A stretch of 64,000 bases of DNA from JANQPA01 sp964628385 (GCA_964628385.1 CAZVOD010000010.1:1-64000), one strand, 5' to 3'; positions 34,421 to 44,536 are shown, numbered from the stretch's first letter. The notes: generated from the letters alone by a model not told the origin. Made by a program: numbers and translations.

Positions 34421-36790
34421 TTATTTCACCACAATCTTACCTCTTTTTTCTATCTCATTGTTATCATTCCGAACGGCATAAAAGTAGATTCCTGCACTCA
34501 GTGTAGCGGTTTCCAGAATAGCAAATTCTGCAGTCAGCGGGAAGTGTAGGATTTCAGTGCCGCGAGCATCATAAAGGGTGAACCTTCTGTCGAGGAAGTC
34601 AGGACTTGCTATTTCCATAAAGTCGCCCTGGTTGACAGGATTGGGGAAAACTACTATTTCTCCTGTCGGCACGTAAAAAATACCTACTTCATTACTGTAA
34701 AGGATTTCCCCACTTTCTAATGCTATCCTGGCCCGGTAAATATTATCTCCTCGGGTCAGGCTGCGATCTATAAAATCCAGCGAAAGGTCACCATGAAGTT
34801 CGAAAGTGTGAATATCCTCAAAAGAGGCGTTCGCTAGTTTTTCAATTACTATTTTTTCAACTTCAAAAAGAGTACCCAATTCAAGCCGGAGCAAAGCATC
34901 ATCCAGTCCTTTGGTGATAAAAAGCCCCTGAACATAGCAGCCGGGGCTTTGAAAATCAGGGATCAGGATATTACTCTTCGGCCCCGTTGAACCTTCCGCA
35001 ATGATTGGAGCCACCGTAAAAAGGTTGCTGGGATACATCCCTTTATCCACTACCAGCTGGTTTTGGGATATAACTTCGACGGGATGCATGTCATTATCCT
35101 GAAAATTGAATAGCTGATATTGGTCAATGCCTTCTATGGAAGGCCATTCCAATAAATAAGCTTCTTCACAGTCAAAACCTAAAGTAAGGTCAGGAACTTC
35201 TCCCAGCGTAAAGGCATCAGAAATAAAGCTTTGCTGATTTATATCCATTCTTAAAACATACAATCCCGAAGCGGAGGGACTTTGCCAGTTCAGGAATTTT
35301 TTCTCCAAATCTATATTTTCACTCACCGGAATCCAGTCAGCCTCTTGGATAGGCTTGTAATATAACTGGGCGGAATCCCCATCGATAGTGGTTTGCCATT
35401 TCAGGCTCTGCGTTTCATTAGCATTGAGCGCTTGCCCATTTGCGGGAAAAGTCCATAGAAAATGATCAATAGAATCAGTTAAGTAAGTAACAGCAAATTT
35501 TTGAACCTCTGATAAGTCGTTGCTAGTAACTACAATAGTATATCTACCCGATTGGGGAAATTCAAGTGTTACTTGTTCCTGATTGTTCAGAGTGTCTAAC
35601 CCTCTGAAGGCGGCTTGTGGTAAGTCCGAACGGCGAGCATCCAGCACCCAGGGTAAGATCGTATCCGAAGTAGGAGTGATCAATTTAATGTCCAGGTCAT
35701 TGATCAGGGCTTTGGTGGCATCAACCTCGGCTGCTGGGTCTGTCCAGGCCAACATGACTTTTAGCTGCCGGGTATTTTGAGGAACTTCCACTTCAAAAGT
35801 GCTGGAAGCCCCAGGCTGAATAGCCGATTCAAAAAAGTGGCCTTCTCCCATCATAGTGACTGCGCGAATAGCATTTAAATTACCGTAGCCGGTGAAAAAG
35901 TCAGGCCCCGTAGTCATCATATCATCAGCGCTGTTAAGTAGCGTAGCTCTGACAAGAGCGGCACTGGGCAATTGGTCACTGAATTGATCTTTGTAGAGCT
36001 GCTGAAGCATTAGTGCCACACCACTACATATGGCAGCAGCTCCCGAAGAGCCATCTTCACCGTAAGCTACTAGTTCTGGTTTGATCCGTCCATCGTAGGC
36101 CGGTCCCCTGGAGCTTTGTGCTTCCAATCGGAACTGGCGATCAAGTGCTCCGAGGGTAATGACATTTTTGGCCATTTTGAAAGTCCCCGTCAAATTGGCA
36201 AACCCAGATATTCCTGCGTAGGGCCCGGAAGTACTCGTGCTGTCCCCTCTGTTTCCTGCCGAAAATACTTGAACCAGGTACTCCTGTTCATATACCAGCT
36301 TATCGTATTCCTGAGCTTCTATGCCGTAAAAATTCTCAATACCCAACCCATAGGAGTGGTTTTGAACACTGATATTATTATCCAAATAATAAAAAACGGG
36401 CTCCGGAGAGAGGCGAAAAAAACTTGCCGGCGTAAGCCGCACATCCTCAGCTACGCCCTGACCAAAATTATTGGTCACTCCCCGGCCGCCAACAATGGTC
36501 GCCATGCTCGTGGCATGAGTTGAAGCAGTAAGCGCAGAATAAGTAGAATACTGGTACCGGCCGATCAGGTCAAGGTCAAGGCTGTCCGCCTTGAGCTCCT
36601 TAAGCGAATAAGTCAAACCTTTACCGGTGAGTTCCGGAAAATGAGCGTGTAAATAATTGACCCCATTGATGCTTAAATCAAGGTTGGCAACGGGGCGCTC
36701 TACCTGAGGAATTCGGGCAACATCAGTATGCTGACCGTTTAGGTAAAAAAAGAAAAGGTTGATAAAGAAAAATAGTAAAGTTCTTTGCAT
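34421..36790 (-). CDS. Secreted subtilisin-like (S8) peptidase with T9SS sorting domain
   Basis: A 789-residue secreted protein. The signal peptide ends FFYLNGQ. The S8 domain (about 35-310) shows the catalytic His92 in STHATSMATIVGGRG, oxyanion Asn180 in VFSAGNRGD and Ser249 in DGSSGAAAICSG. At the position of the first catalytic Asp the sequence has GKGLTYSLKEL, with Glu65 in place of Asp. Beta-sandwich domains follow (about 320-690), and the last 80 residues (VFPNPVNQGDF ... LSAGIYFYAV ... RGKIVVK) are a type IX secretion sorting domain, predicting cell-surface or extracellular delivery. It appears monocistronic. Confidence 0.88.
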   Translation of the reverse strand: MQRTLLFFFINLFFFYLNGQHTDVARIPQVERPVANLDLSINGVNYLHAHFPELTGKGLTYSLKELKADSLDLDLIGRYQYSTYSALTASTHATSMATIVGGRGVTNNFGQGVAEDVRLTPASFFRLSPEPVFYYLDNNISVQNHSYGLGIENFYGIEAQEYDKLVYEQEYLVQVFSAGNRGDSTSTSGPYAGISGFANLTGTFKMAKNVITLGALDRQFRLEAQSSRGPAYDGRIKPELVAYGEDGSSGAAAICSGVALMLQQLYKDQFSDQLPSAALVRATLLNSADDMMTTGPDFFTGYGNLNAIRAVTMMGEGHFFESAIQPGASSTFEVEVPQNTRQLKVMLAWTDPAAEVDATKALINDLDIKLITPTSDTILPWVLDARRSDLPQAAFRGLDTLNNQEQVTLEFPQSGRYTIVVTSNDLSEVQKFAVTYLTDSIDHFLWTFPANGQALNANETQSLKWQTTIDGDSAQLYYKPIQEADWIPVSENIDLEKKFLNWQSPSASGLYVLRMDINQQSFISDAFTLGEVPDLTLGFDCEEAYLLEWPSIEGIDQYQLFNFQDNDMHPVEVISQNQLVVDKGMYPSNLFTVAPIIAEGSTGPKSNILIPDFQSPGCYVQGLFITKGLDDALLRLELGTLFEVEKIVIEKLANASFEDIHTFELHGDLSLDFIDRSLTRGDNIYRARIALESGEILYSNEVGIFYVPTGEIVVFPNPVNQGDFMEIASPDFLDRRFTLYDARGTEILHFPLTAEFAILETATLSAGIYFYAVRNDNNEIEKRGKIVVK

Positions 36791-36879
36791 GACTTTGAAT
36801 TGAAAATCGCTAACCTATTGACAAAAATTAAAATATGTATTTTTTATCACCTTTTAGCCCTGAAAAAGTAATTTATAAT

Positions 36880-37043
36880 GAAGTTGTTTAAGAATATGGG
36901 TTTATAGTTGAAGGCAAAGGCTTGTGCAGCAAGGCGAAGCGCTTTTTTCTTTGGGTGGCTTTGGCTACGCAAAGAAAAAAGCTGAAGTACTTGCTGCACC
37001 ATGTTTTGTCTGCAAATAGGAAACGACATTTTTAAACAACTTC
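36880..37043. repeat. MITE-like element, family B, copy 1
   Basis: A 164-bp element with perfect 12-bp inverted ends GAAGTTGTTTAA / TTAAACAACTTC. The interior contains a stem (TTTTTTCTTTG with CAAAGAAAAAA) around a loop, 36954-36970. It is about 85% identical by eye to the copy at 57093-57257, but the loop is reversed relative to that copy. Flanking AAT on both sides may be a 3-bp target duplication. No transposase is encoded, so mobilisation would be in trans. Confidence 0.72.
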
Positions 37044-37123
37044 AATTCCAAACTAGGTCATTTGAAAAGTCTTCACTATCCCCAAGATATACAATTAGGT
37101 TTTTCGTTCGCTCAAAAAATAGG

Positions 37124-37159
37124 CATCCCGAACTTCAGGTTATACCAAAATTCGGGATG
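37124..37159. repeat. Palindromic intergenic repeat
   Basis: CATCCCGAA (37124-37132) pairs with TTCGGGATG (37151-37159). I recall similar CATCCCGAA/TTCGGGATG hairpins scattered through Bacteroidetes genomes; only one is seen here. It may function as a terminator or REP-like element. Confidence 0.45.
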
Positions 37160-37243
37160 ACTGCTACTATCTTTGCGGCCTAATCGCCGGGATAGCTTTA
37201 CTTAACATTAATCTAACCTCTGCGAAGAAGGTATATTCTAAGG

Positions 37244-38185
37244 TTATTCATCAGTGCCGGCATCAGGTGCTTCTAATAGTTGGAAGAATTGATCGAGCTT
37301 AGGTAGAATGATTATTTCCGTTCTTCTGTTAATACTGCGGCCCTGTGTCGTTTCATTGGTGGCTTTAGGAACGTAGAAGGAGCGTCCGCCGGCCGTCATC
37401 CGGCTGGGAGCAACACCGTACTGTGTCTGAAGTGTCCGAACAACCGCAGTGGCGCGTTTGGCACTCAAATCCCAGTTGTCTTGCAAACAAGAAGTGCGGA
37501 TAGGCACATTATCGGTATGTCCTTCTACAAGAATATCCAGCTCATTATGATCGTTGGCTACTCTGGCAATCTTTCCAAGTACCTCCTCGGCCCTGGCATT
37601 GATAACTGCGCTACCAGAACGGAATAGCATCTTATCGGAAAGTGAAATATATACGACTCCTTTTTTTACTTCTACCGTTACATCCTCGTCATTGACATCG
37701 GCAAGAGAGCGCTTGAGGTTCATCACCAATGCCAGGTTGACAGAGTCTTTCTTTTGCATAGATTCGTTCAACTCCTGGATGTAATCCCCCTGCTTACTGA
37801 GTGTTTCCAATGACTTTTTGATGCTTTCAGCCCCTGTTTTACTGACTACTGAAAGATCAGACAAACGATCCAGTAATGTTTTATTTGACTGCTGCAGGTA
37901 GTTGATTTGCTCTTGTAAGGAGCTACTTCTGTTTCTTTCGTTGGTAACCTCAGATTGTGCTACTGCTAATTCCTGTTCCTTTAATTTAAGGGAGGATTGA
38001 AGGTTCCCCACTCTACCTTCGAGGCCTGCCCGCTCTTCCTGACAGTCTTCGTACTGCGCTTGCAGGCGTTCATAATTCAGAAGCGCTTCATCCCTGGCGC
38101 CCTGCATAGACATGTATTTCTTTTTACTAACACATGATGATAGCCCGATGAGAAGGACTGCCATCAATACTGTAAGATTTCTCAT
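37244..38185 (-). CDS. OmpA/MotB-family lipoprotein
   Basis: A 313-residue outer-membrane-anchored lipoprotein: lipobox LIGLSSC at residues 12-18, then a long coiled coil (about 25-150), and a C-terminal OmpA peptidoglycan-binding domain (FRSGSAVINARAEEVLGKIA, ILVEGHTDNVPI, NWDLSAKRATAVVRTL, MTAGGRSFYVP, NRRTEIIILP). It links the outer membrane to the cell wall. The tail after the domain is short and acidic. It appears monocistronic and is divergent from the PKD protein gene. Confidence 0.9.
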   Translation of the reverse strand: MRNLTVLMAVLLIGLSSCVSKKKYMSMQGARDEALLNYERLQAQYEDCQEERAGLEGRVGNLQSSLKLKEQELAVAQSEVTNERNRSSSLQEQINYLQQSNKTLLDRLSDLSVVSKTGAESIKKSLETLSKQGDYIQELNESMQKKDSVNLALVMNLKRSLADVNDEDVTVEVKKGVVYISLSDKMLFRSGSAVINARAEEVLGKIARVANDHNELDILVEGHTDNVPIRTSCLQDNWDLSAKRATAVVRTLQTQYGVAPSRMTAGGRSFYVPKATNETTQGRSINRRTEIIILPKLDQFFQLLEAPDAGTDE

Positions 38186-38448
38186 AAGATCTTTTTTTAT
38201 TAGGTGGAAACGTTTTCTTTAGCATTAGAATAGACCTCAAAGTCATTCTTCGTACTACAATACTAAGAAATCTTTGGGTCTATTGGCCTTCTTCGGCACA
38301 ATAATTTTCTCATATACATAAAGTATGAGTAATGTTAATTATTTTTGAAAAGGATAAAAAAATGGATGTTGTTGTTGACGGCAGAATTTATCTACAGACT
38401 ACCATATCATATTCTTGAATATTTTTTCACTTAAATCCCGATCAGGCC

Positions 38449-40476
38449 ATGAAAAACCATCTATTGTCCATTTTTATGGGCGGCATCATACTGACTTGTA
38501 TGCCCACTTTCCTAAAGGCTCAGTTTGGTGTACCAGATAGTATCTATCCGACTATCGATACGATTCCTTTGGGAAATAATCGCTATAGATTTGAGGTCAG
38601 CTTTCCTGACGGTAGTAATCCTTTAGCCTACCAGGATCCTCCGGAAGCTTTGTCTGATGAAACCATAGAGTTTTTGGACATTAGCCTTGATAATACGGTA
38701 CCTCAGTGGATATATTTTTGGGAATTTGGTGACGGTACCTTTAGCCAGGATCCGTCTCCGGTTCATCAATACCGAGAAGCCGGCCAGTACGAGGTAAGGG
38801 CCCGGTTGGTACCGGCCTACAGCAGACAAAATGCACCGTCTATTCTCAATGGTCGTGGTGATACTATGAAAATCCAGGAAAATGCGCTTTCTGCTCCTGT
38901 ATTTAGTCCTTTTCCTCCAGGCGAGAGAAATAGGCGGGTTTTGGTGACTCCCAACTGGCAGGCTGCTAAAACACAGGATACGCTTACTGCCGCCCTTAGC
39001 TTCAGGGCCACCCCCGGTAACTACAATAAGTCAGGAGAATTGAAATTCAAACTGCCTCGCAACGGCTTAAAACCAGTAGGGCTGCCTCGTATTAATCGGC
39101 CTGGTGTGATTTATAAAGGGCAATCTACTGAACAGGATTCGTTAGTGTTGACCTTCGAGTTTGAACCCCTGGATACACAGGAGGAAAAAACCGTATTCAT
39201 AGATTTTACCATAGAACCCACTTTTACATCGAGTGATACAGAGACTTTTGATGCTATTGGTAAAGTAATTTTTGATGGAGAAATATCAAATTCCTCCACT
39301 CAGAATCTATTGACTTTTGGTACAGGCCTGATTATTGAAAATAAAAATAAAGAGGGACAGAATTTGCCCAGTATAGAGAATGGTGGAGTAGAAACCAACA
39401 GTAATATCGGCATCAATGCTGATAAAAGACAATTTCAGGTTAATACGGCAAGAGACCCGAACAGCATTGTTGTTACTCCTCAGGTGTTGGCTCCTGGCAG
39501 GGCGACGCATCAGTTGAATTACACCATCAACTTTGAGAACTTGGGTCAGGCAGGCGTTAACACTGTAAAGCTGAGGTCTTTTCTGGATCCCCAGCAGGAG
39601 GAATCTACCCTGCAAATGAGTGGCTTTGTGATTGATCCGGTGCTTCCGCTTAGCGGGCCTGCTTTTCCGGACGGCCAGAACGAACCGGTATGGACTTTTA
39701 CCAACCCTACCGGGCCGGTTGTTGACCCTGGGGAGACAGGATTTTTGAAATACCGCATCCATACCGAAGAAAAAAGCTTTAGAGTAGGCGAAAAAATATC
39801 GGCTCAAGCGCTAATTATTTTCGGGGCTGATGATACCCTGAAAACCAGCCGTATATTCACCAGAGTTATAGACGATCGTATTAGTCTGCCTTGGTACCTG
39901 GGGGTGAAATTTGGTTACAATAGCCAGTTTTATGACTTTTCAAATGGTCTGACAGATGGCGGCTTCCACGCAGGCATTACCTTTAGAAAGGCACTGGGAA
40001 AGGTAGCCTCGAATTTTAAGAGTAGATCCAGAATACCTGTATCGGCTTTACCTGCCTTTTGGTATCAGGGGGAGATCATGTATAACAGCTACGAAATAGT
40101 GGACACTACTAATAGGGAAAATGTATTTGATTATCAATTGATTGAAGTAGTACCCATTTCGCTCAGGTATTTTCCCAACCTAAACTTTGGAGGCGTAAGA
40201 AAAGGATTTCTGGGGATTTCAGCAGGATACAAAATCGCTTATCTACTGGAGGCTTCTGCATTCAATCAGCAATTTGGATTGTCATCACTAGATTTTTTTG
40301 ACCGCATAGAACATACGCTGTTTGCTGATATTACATTACTAAACAATTTGGGAGTCCCCGGCTTATCCATTGGCTACAGAATGAATTGGAGGCTGAATAC
40401 CATTATTGATGAAGCATCCTTTGGGAGAAGCACTCCGGACAACTATTATCAGCTTTTTTTACATCTAAACTTCTGA
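38449..40476 (+). CDS. Secreted PKD-domain protein with C-terminal beta-barrel-like region
   Basis: A 675-residue exported protein with signal peptide ending TFLKAQ. Residues about 85-130 are a PKD-like domain (YFWEFGDGTFSQDPSPVHQY), followed by beta-rich domains with a conserved-repeat feel (LNYTINFENLGQAGVNTVKL, PVVDPGETGFLKYRIH; about 355-470). From about 490 to the end, alternating hydrophobic strands (LGVKFGYNSQFYDFSNGLTDG, FLGISAGYKIAYLLEA, LSIGYRMNWRLN) and a terminal aromatic residue (HLNF) look like an outer-membrane barrel. Not a named family. It lies 249 bp upstream of the CHAT gene in the same direction. Confidence 0.68.
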   Translation: MKNHLLSIFMGGIILTCMPTFLKAQFGVPDSIYPTIDTIPLGNNRYRFEVSFPDGSNPLAYQDPPEALSDETIEFLDISLDNTVPQWIYFWEFGDGTFSQDPSPVHQYREAGQYEVRARLVPAYSRQNAPSILNGRGDTMKIQENALSAPVFSPFPPGERNRRVLVTPNWQAAKTQDTLTAALSFRATPGNYNKSGELKFKLPRNGLKPVGLPRINRPGVIYKGQSTEQDSLVLTFEFEPLDTQEEKTVFIDFTIEPTFTSSDTETFDAIGKVIFDGEISNSSTQNLLTFGTGLIIENKNKEGQNLPSIENGGVETNSNIGINADKRQFQVNTARDPNSIVVTPQVLAPGRATHQLNYTINFENLGQAGVNTVKLRSFLDPQQEESTLQMSGFVIDPVLPLSGPAFPDGQNEPVWTFTNPTGPVVDPGETGFLKYRIHTEEKSFRVGEKISAQALIIFGADDTLKTSRIFTRVIDDRISLPWYLGVKFGYNSQFYDFSNGLTDGGFHAGITFRKALGKVASNFKSRSRIPVSALPAFWYQGEIMYNSYEIVDTTNRENVFDYQLIEVVPISLRYFPNLNFGGVRKGFLGISAGYKIAYLLEASAFNQQFGLSSLDFFDRIEHTLFADITLLNNLGVPGLSIGYRMNWRLNTIIDEASFGRSTPDNYYQLFLHLNF

Positions 40477-40725
40477 GAGTAGGATAAACTTGTTTTGCGG
40501 GCACAAAAATAGTGCAATTTGCTTGGCGCTAAAACAGGTAAAAAGAGCTGATAAACAACCAATGCTTCCCGCTTTCAGCGGGATAGGATATGTCAGCTTT
40601 TTTTCGCTCCGTAGCCTTGCTATGAAACTCAAAAACAGCATCATTTTCATCATCCCAAATGTATTTTCGGCATCAAAAGCAAATTCCAAACACGCTCTTA
40701 CATTTACCTTAAAACCAGATCAAGT
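40477..40725. repeat. Repeat-derived spacer between PKD and CHAT genes
   Basis: The left part (AAACTTGTTTTGCGGG, from about 40487) resembles the left end of family A elements, with further similarity through AAAATAG and AATTTG. A small palindrome CCCGCTTTCAGCGGG lies at 40568-40582. The right part is the second copy of the 26-bp dispersed repeat (40675-40700). The whole spacer may be an eroded mobile element that now separates, or supplies a promoter between, the two genes. Confidence 0.4.
40675..40700 (+). repeat. Short dispersed repeat, copy 2
   Basis: Twenty-five of 26 bases match 1812-1837. The repeat ends 25 bp before the CHAT start codon, nearly the same spacing as the first copy has to its downstream gene. 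Confidence 0.5.
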
Positions 40726-43710
40726 ATGAAAAATTCGTACAACACCTACATTTTACTTCTCCTTTTTTTACCCTTCACAATGATAGTAAGAGCAGACCAG
40801 GGCGCTTCTCAATTATTTAAACAAGCTCAACAAGCAGCACAAGGAAAGGAATTTGATAAGGCGGTAGAATTAGCCCTTGAGGCAGCAGCGCTTTATAGGT
40901 CGGATACCACTAAAGCCGATGAATGGATAGAAGCGCGTTTGTATGCCGCCAATTATGCTCTTGAAGCAAAGGATTACTCTCTGGTAGATATAAAAAACTT
41001 ACTCGATGAGTCATATGAAAACTTACCGGTAGCACCTCATGATCAAAGGGTAGGTCGAGTAACACTCTTTCAGGCCTGGTTTTTGGCGAATCAACTTACT
41101 GATTACTACAATGCTAAAGAAGCCTATGAAAAGACGCGGCAATTAATGGAGCAAGCCGGGGAAGCACAACAGATTACGGCCCGGCCTGGCTATGACGTCT
41201 ACAAGCCGTTGGCACAAATTTATACCCGATTGGGAGAAAATGAGAAAGCAGTAGCGATGATGAGCATAGCGGTGCAAAAAATGAGGAAAAATGGCCAGGA
41301 GTATTTTCTGCCTGAGTTATACGGCGACTGGGGAATCATTTATGACGACTTAGGCGAACATCAGCGGGCGATCTATTATTTTGACGAAGGCCTGGAGGCA
41401 CATCTACAATTTTGGGGAAACACCCCACCGGCCGATCCTCGTGATTTGGAAAGCTTCAAAAATATGAAGGGGTTGTTGTTGACACAAAAAGCTAATGCAC
41501 TTTTTAACCAACAAAAGATTACAGCGGCACAAAAACTGTGTAATGAAGCTTTGTTACTGCTGAATTGGGAAGACTACAAAGCTGCGGCCCTAATGGTAAA
41601 AGGTGAATTGATTGCCAGCCAGGAGGGGCTGGTCAGTGCGGAGGCTTATTTTACTGAAGCTATAGATTTGGCCCAATCTTATTTCCCGCCTTACAGCCGT
41701 ACTATTGCTAAGATGGAAAATCAGTTGGCAGCCCATTATCGGGAAGCTAAAAGGTACGATGAGGCCCTAGAGCTTGCCCATCAGGCGCTGGCCAGAATAC
41801 TGCCCGAAATGAAAGGCCAGGAAACTTATGCCCTGCCCGATGAATCGAGCTTCTATCCAGAGAATACCATCATGGAGGCTTTGGCCGAAAAGGGCAGGAT
41901 CTATTTTGAGTGGTATCAGGAAAAAGCAGATCTGGAAAAGCTTCAGCTGGCAGAAGCTAATTTATCTCTCGCTATTGACATGGAAGGAATCATCAATAAG
42001 GTATTTACTTACAAATCTTCCTTGCTCACTATGGCCGAGATGAGTCACAACCGCCATGAAGTAATGCTGGATATTTTGTATGAACTATATAGCCAGACTA
42101 AAGCTCCTGCTTATTTAAGTTCTGCTTTTCAATTTATGGAAAAGAGTAGAGCAGTGGTACTCAACAGAGCGCTGGCCAGTCAAAGGGCGGCTGCATTGCT
42201 GGATGATCAGCCCATGCTGGAGGAAGAAAAGGCTTTACAAATTCAACTGTCAGACTACAAACGCCTGCTGGTAGAATTACAACTGGAAAATGCATCTGGC
42301 CAACAGCTAGCGGATGTGGAGCAACAGATCAATAAGCTTAAGTTATCTATGGACAGTTTGGTCAAGGAAATACAGAATACTTTTCCTAATTATTATCAGG
42401 CAAAATATAACTATTCCATTCTTACGCTTAGTGATCTTAATGAACAGTTGAACAAGCACTCGCTTTTTGTAGAATATTTCGTAGGGCAAGAGGACTCCAC
42501 ACTGTATATTTTTAGTATTGAAAAAGATAGTCCTGCTCATTTTATTAAACAAACGCTACCGAAGGATTTTACTACCGGATTTTCGGGGTTTTTGAAGAGT
42601 TTAAAAGATTGGGAATTCGTACAAAACAATGAGGGGAATCCGGAAGTTTTTCAGGCTTTCTGTGATCAGTCCCGGCAATTTTACAAGCTCTTATTTCCTC
42701 AGGGTATACATAAGCCATCGCATCAACAGCTTATACTTATTCCTGATAATGTATTGAGTTTCCTGCCTTTTGATGTTTTAATGGTAAATGATTACGAGGC
42801 ATCGGAAGTAGATTATGGGGCATTGCCCTACTTGATCATAGATGCTGCCATTCAGTACGCTTTTTCGGCTTCCAGCCTGTTTTCTGATTCTGATGACTCC
42901 TCAGGGCTGGCTTTTAAAAACTACCTTGGGGTAGCGCCGGGATACGGAAGCAGTTCCTATTTACCGCCAGTTACCCACAATACAGAAGCAATCGAAGGTC
43001 TAAAGGCAAAACTTAGGGGAGAACTACTCAAAGGGAAGCAGGCGACGATAGCTGAATTTAAACAACAAGTAAAGCATGTGAAGATTTTCCACTTTTATGG
43101 CCATGCCAAAGCGTATCCTGAAGATCCAGAATCTTCTTGGCTCGCATTTAGTCATCCAACCGAGAAAGGGGCTATTGCTAATAAAGGTAGCAACATTCCG
43201 GGTGATGGCTTATTGGGGGCAAAGGCTCCTATTCCGTCTGAAGAAATTGACAGGCTATTGTTTCTTTTTGAGTTGTATCAGCTAGAACTGGATGCCGAAT
43301 TGGCGGTGCTTAGTGCCTGCGAAACAGGGATCGGTAAGCTGGCACTGGGAGAAGGAGTAATTAGCTTGGCCAGAGCTTTTAGGTACGCCGGTTGTCCCAG
43401 CACCCTAATGACATTGTGGGAGGCCAATGATTACAGGGGAGAAGTCGCCTTCCTGATGGAAAAGTTCTTTGATTATTTGGTAGAAGAAAAAATGACAAAA
43501 GACCAGGCTATCCGACAAGCTAAGCTGGATTACCTGAATACCCCCGGTAAATCCAGACATCCGGCTTACTGGGCTTCATTTGTTCTGGTCGGTGATAATA
43601 CGCCCGTTGAGCTGAATAATAATCGGCGTTTATTTTACTGGCTATTGGCTATAGTAGCGGGGTTGTTTTTGTTTTTTGTGCGAAATTGGAATAATAAAAA
43701 GGCTACTTAA
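40726..43710 (+). CDS. Periplasmic TPR-CHAT protein (putative caspase-like protease)
   Basis: A 994-residue protein with an N-terminal signal peptide (ending IVRADQ), about 400 residues of TPR-like helical repeats (EFDKAVELALEAAALY, GDWGIIYDDLGEHQRAIYYFDEG, AKRYDEALELAHQALARI), a coiled-coil linker, and a CHAT caspase-HetF domain (about 640-960). The likely catalytic pair is His793 in FHFYGHAK and Cys865 in VLSACETGIG. A C-terminal membrane helix (about 972-990) and a basic tail predict anchoring in the inner membrane with the protease in the periplasm. Its 3' end overlaps the convergent anti-sigma-like gene by 8 bp, suggesting a fixed pairing. Substrate unknown. Confidence 0.85.
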   Translation: MKNSYNTYILLLLFLPFTMIVRADQGASQLFKQAQQAAQGKEFDKAVELALEAAALYRSDTTKADEWIEARLYAANYALEAKDYSLVDIKNLLDESYENLPVAPHDQRVGRVTLFQAWFLANQLTDYYNAKEAYEKTRQLMEQAGEAQQITARPGYDVYKPLAQIYTRLGENEKAVAMMSIAVQKMRKNGQEYFLPELYGDWGIIYDDLGEHQRAIYYFDEGLEAHLQFWGNTPPADPRDLESFKNMKGLLLTQKANALFNQQKITAAQKLCNEALLLLNWEDYKAAALMVKGELIASQEGLVSAEAYFTEAIDLAQSYFPPYSRTIAKMENQLAAHYREAKRYDEALELAHQALARILPEMKGQETYALPDESSFYPENTIMEALAEKGRIYFEWYQEKADLEKLQLAEANLSLAIDMEGIINKVFTYKSSLLTMAEMSHNRHEVMLDILYELYSQTKAPAYLSSAFQFMEKSRAVVLNRALASQRAAALLDDQPMLEEEKALQIQLSDYKRLLVELQLENASGQQLADVEQQINKLKLSMDSLVKEIQNTFPNYYQAKYNYSILTLSDLNEQLNKHSLFVEYFVGQEDSTLYIFSIEKDSPAHFIKQTLPKDFTTGFSGFLKSLKDWEFVQNNEGNPEVFQAFCDQSRQFYKLLFPQGIHKPSHQQLILIPDNVLSFLPFDVLMVNDYEASEVDYGALPYLIIDAAIQYAFSASSLFSDSDDSSGLAFKNYLGVAPGYGSSSYLPPVTHNTEAIEGLKAKLRGELLKGKQATIAEFKQQVKHVKIFHFYGHAKAYPEDPESSWLAFSHPTEKGAIANKGSNIPGDGLLGAKAPIPSEEIDRLLFLFELYQLELDAELAVLSACETGIGKLALGEGVISLARAFRYAGCPSTLMTLWEANDYRGEVAFLMEKFFDYLVEEKMTKDQAIRQAKLDYLNTPGKSRHPAYWASFVLVGDNTPVELNNNRRLFYWLLAIVAGLFLFFVRNWNNKKAT

Positions 43711-44536
43711 TCTTTCGGATGATATCCTGCGCTTGAGTAACGTACATATGGTTATTATTTCCGGCAATGGCAGCCCACAGCTTTTGAGCCTCTTCTTTTT
43801 GGTTGTTTTTCCAAAGGCTTAAGGCACGAAACCACTGCCCTTGCTGATGATAGCGAGTGGCAGCTTCAGGAATTTGTTCAAACTGCTTATTGGCAGCCTG
43901 GTACCTGGCGCTGCGCAGTAGTGTGACACCGAGTAAGAGCCGAGCTCTGGGACCCCGAGTAAAACTGCTGTCTTGAAGGACATAGTCAAATATCAGTTCG
44001 GCAGCGCGATAATCTTCTATATTGAAAGCCTGAAGCCCCTGCTGAAATTGCTTTTCAATGTCCGCTTCAGGTTCAATTGGAGCCAAAAGCCCACTATTGC
44101 TGAGGTCTTCGGCAGCGTACGCATCTGCTACTATCTGATCTGGCGTGGAGGACGAAAAGTTGATTACTCCGAACTGTAAAGCAGCAATACTGGCAATCAA
44201 TAAAATGGCTGCTGCTATACCCAGCCAGACCATCTCCCGGTTATTTTGCTTTTGGGGTAGGGATACCACCGGTGTATCTTCCCCAATATCCTCTTCGATC
44301 GATTCGGGCTGGGTTTGATTTTCTGAAAGCATTCGCTTGCCTTTTTCAATCATATTGCTAAGCATCTGTTGCTCAAAATAGGCTTCCAGCATTTGATTGC
44401 CCTGTCGATTTTCTTCTACTTCAATAGCTAATTGCTCGTCTTCGGCCATTTGCTGCTCAAATACCTGCCGCTCGGTCGCCTCCATATTGCCCCGCAGGTA
44501 TTTCTCTATCAATTCTTGTTTATTTTCAACCATCAT
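43703..44536 (-). CDS. Putative anti-sigma-like membrane protein with TPR-like C-terminus
   Basis: A 277-residue single-pass membrane protein. The cytosolic N-terminal 100 residues begin like zinc-free anti-sigma factors (IEKYLRGNMEATERQVFEQQMAEDEQLAIEVEE split here), a pattern seen in FecR/RseA-type N-termini that bind sigma factors. The TM helix is at 103-122. The periplasmic part (150-277) has TPR-like helices (GLQAFNIEDYRAAELIFDYVLQD, YQAANKQFEQIPEAA). It lies 26 bp downstream of the sigma factor gene in the same operon and overlaps the CHAT gene tail-to-tail. Function is inferred from topology and context. Confidence 0.68.
   Translation of the reverse strand: MMVENKQELIEKYLRGNMEATERQVFEQQMAEDEQLAIEVEENRQGNQMLEAYFEQQMLSNMIEKGKRMLSENQTQPESIEEDIGEDTPVVSLPQKQNNREMVWLGIAAAILLIASIAALQFGVINFSSSTPDQIVADAYAAEDLSNSGLLAPIEPEADIEKQFQQGLQAFNIEDYRAAELIFDYVLQDSSFTRGPRARLLLGVTLLRSARYQAANKQFEQIPEAATRYHQQGQWFRALSLWKNNQKEEAQKLWAAIAGNNNHMYVTQAQDIIRKIK

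Noticed and set aside
39307..39807. 166-codon minus-strand frame inside the PKD protein gene
   Set aside because: It is the antisense shadow of a well-supported gene and has an implausible composition.
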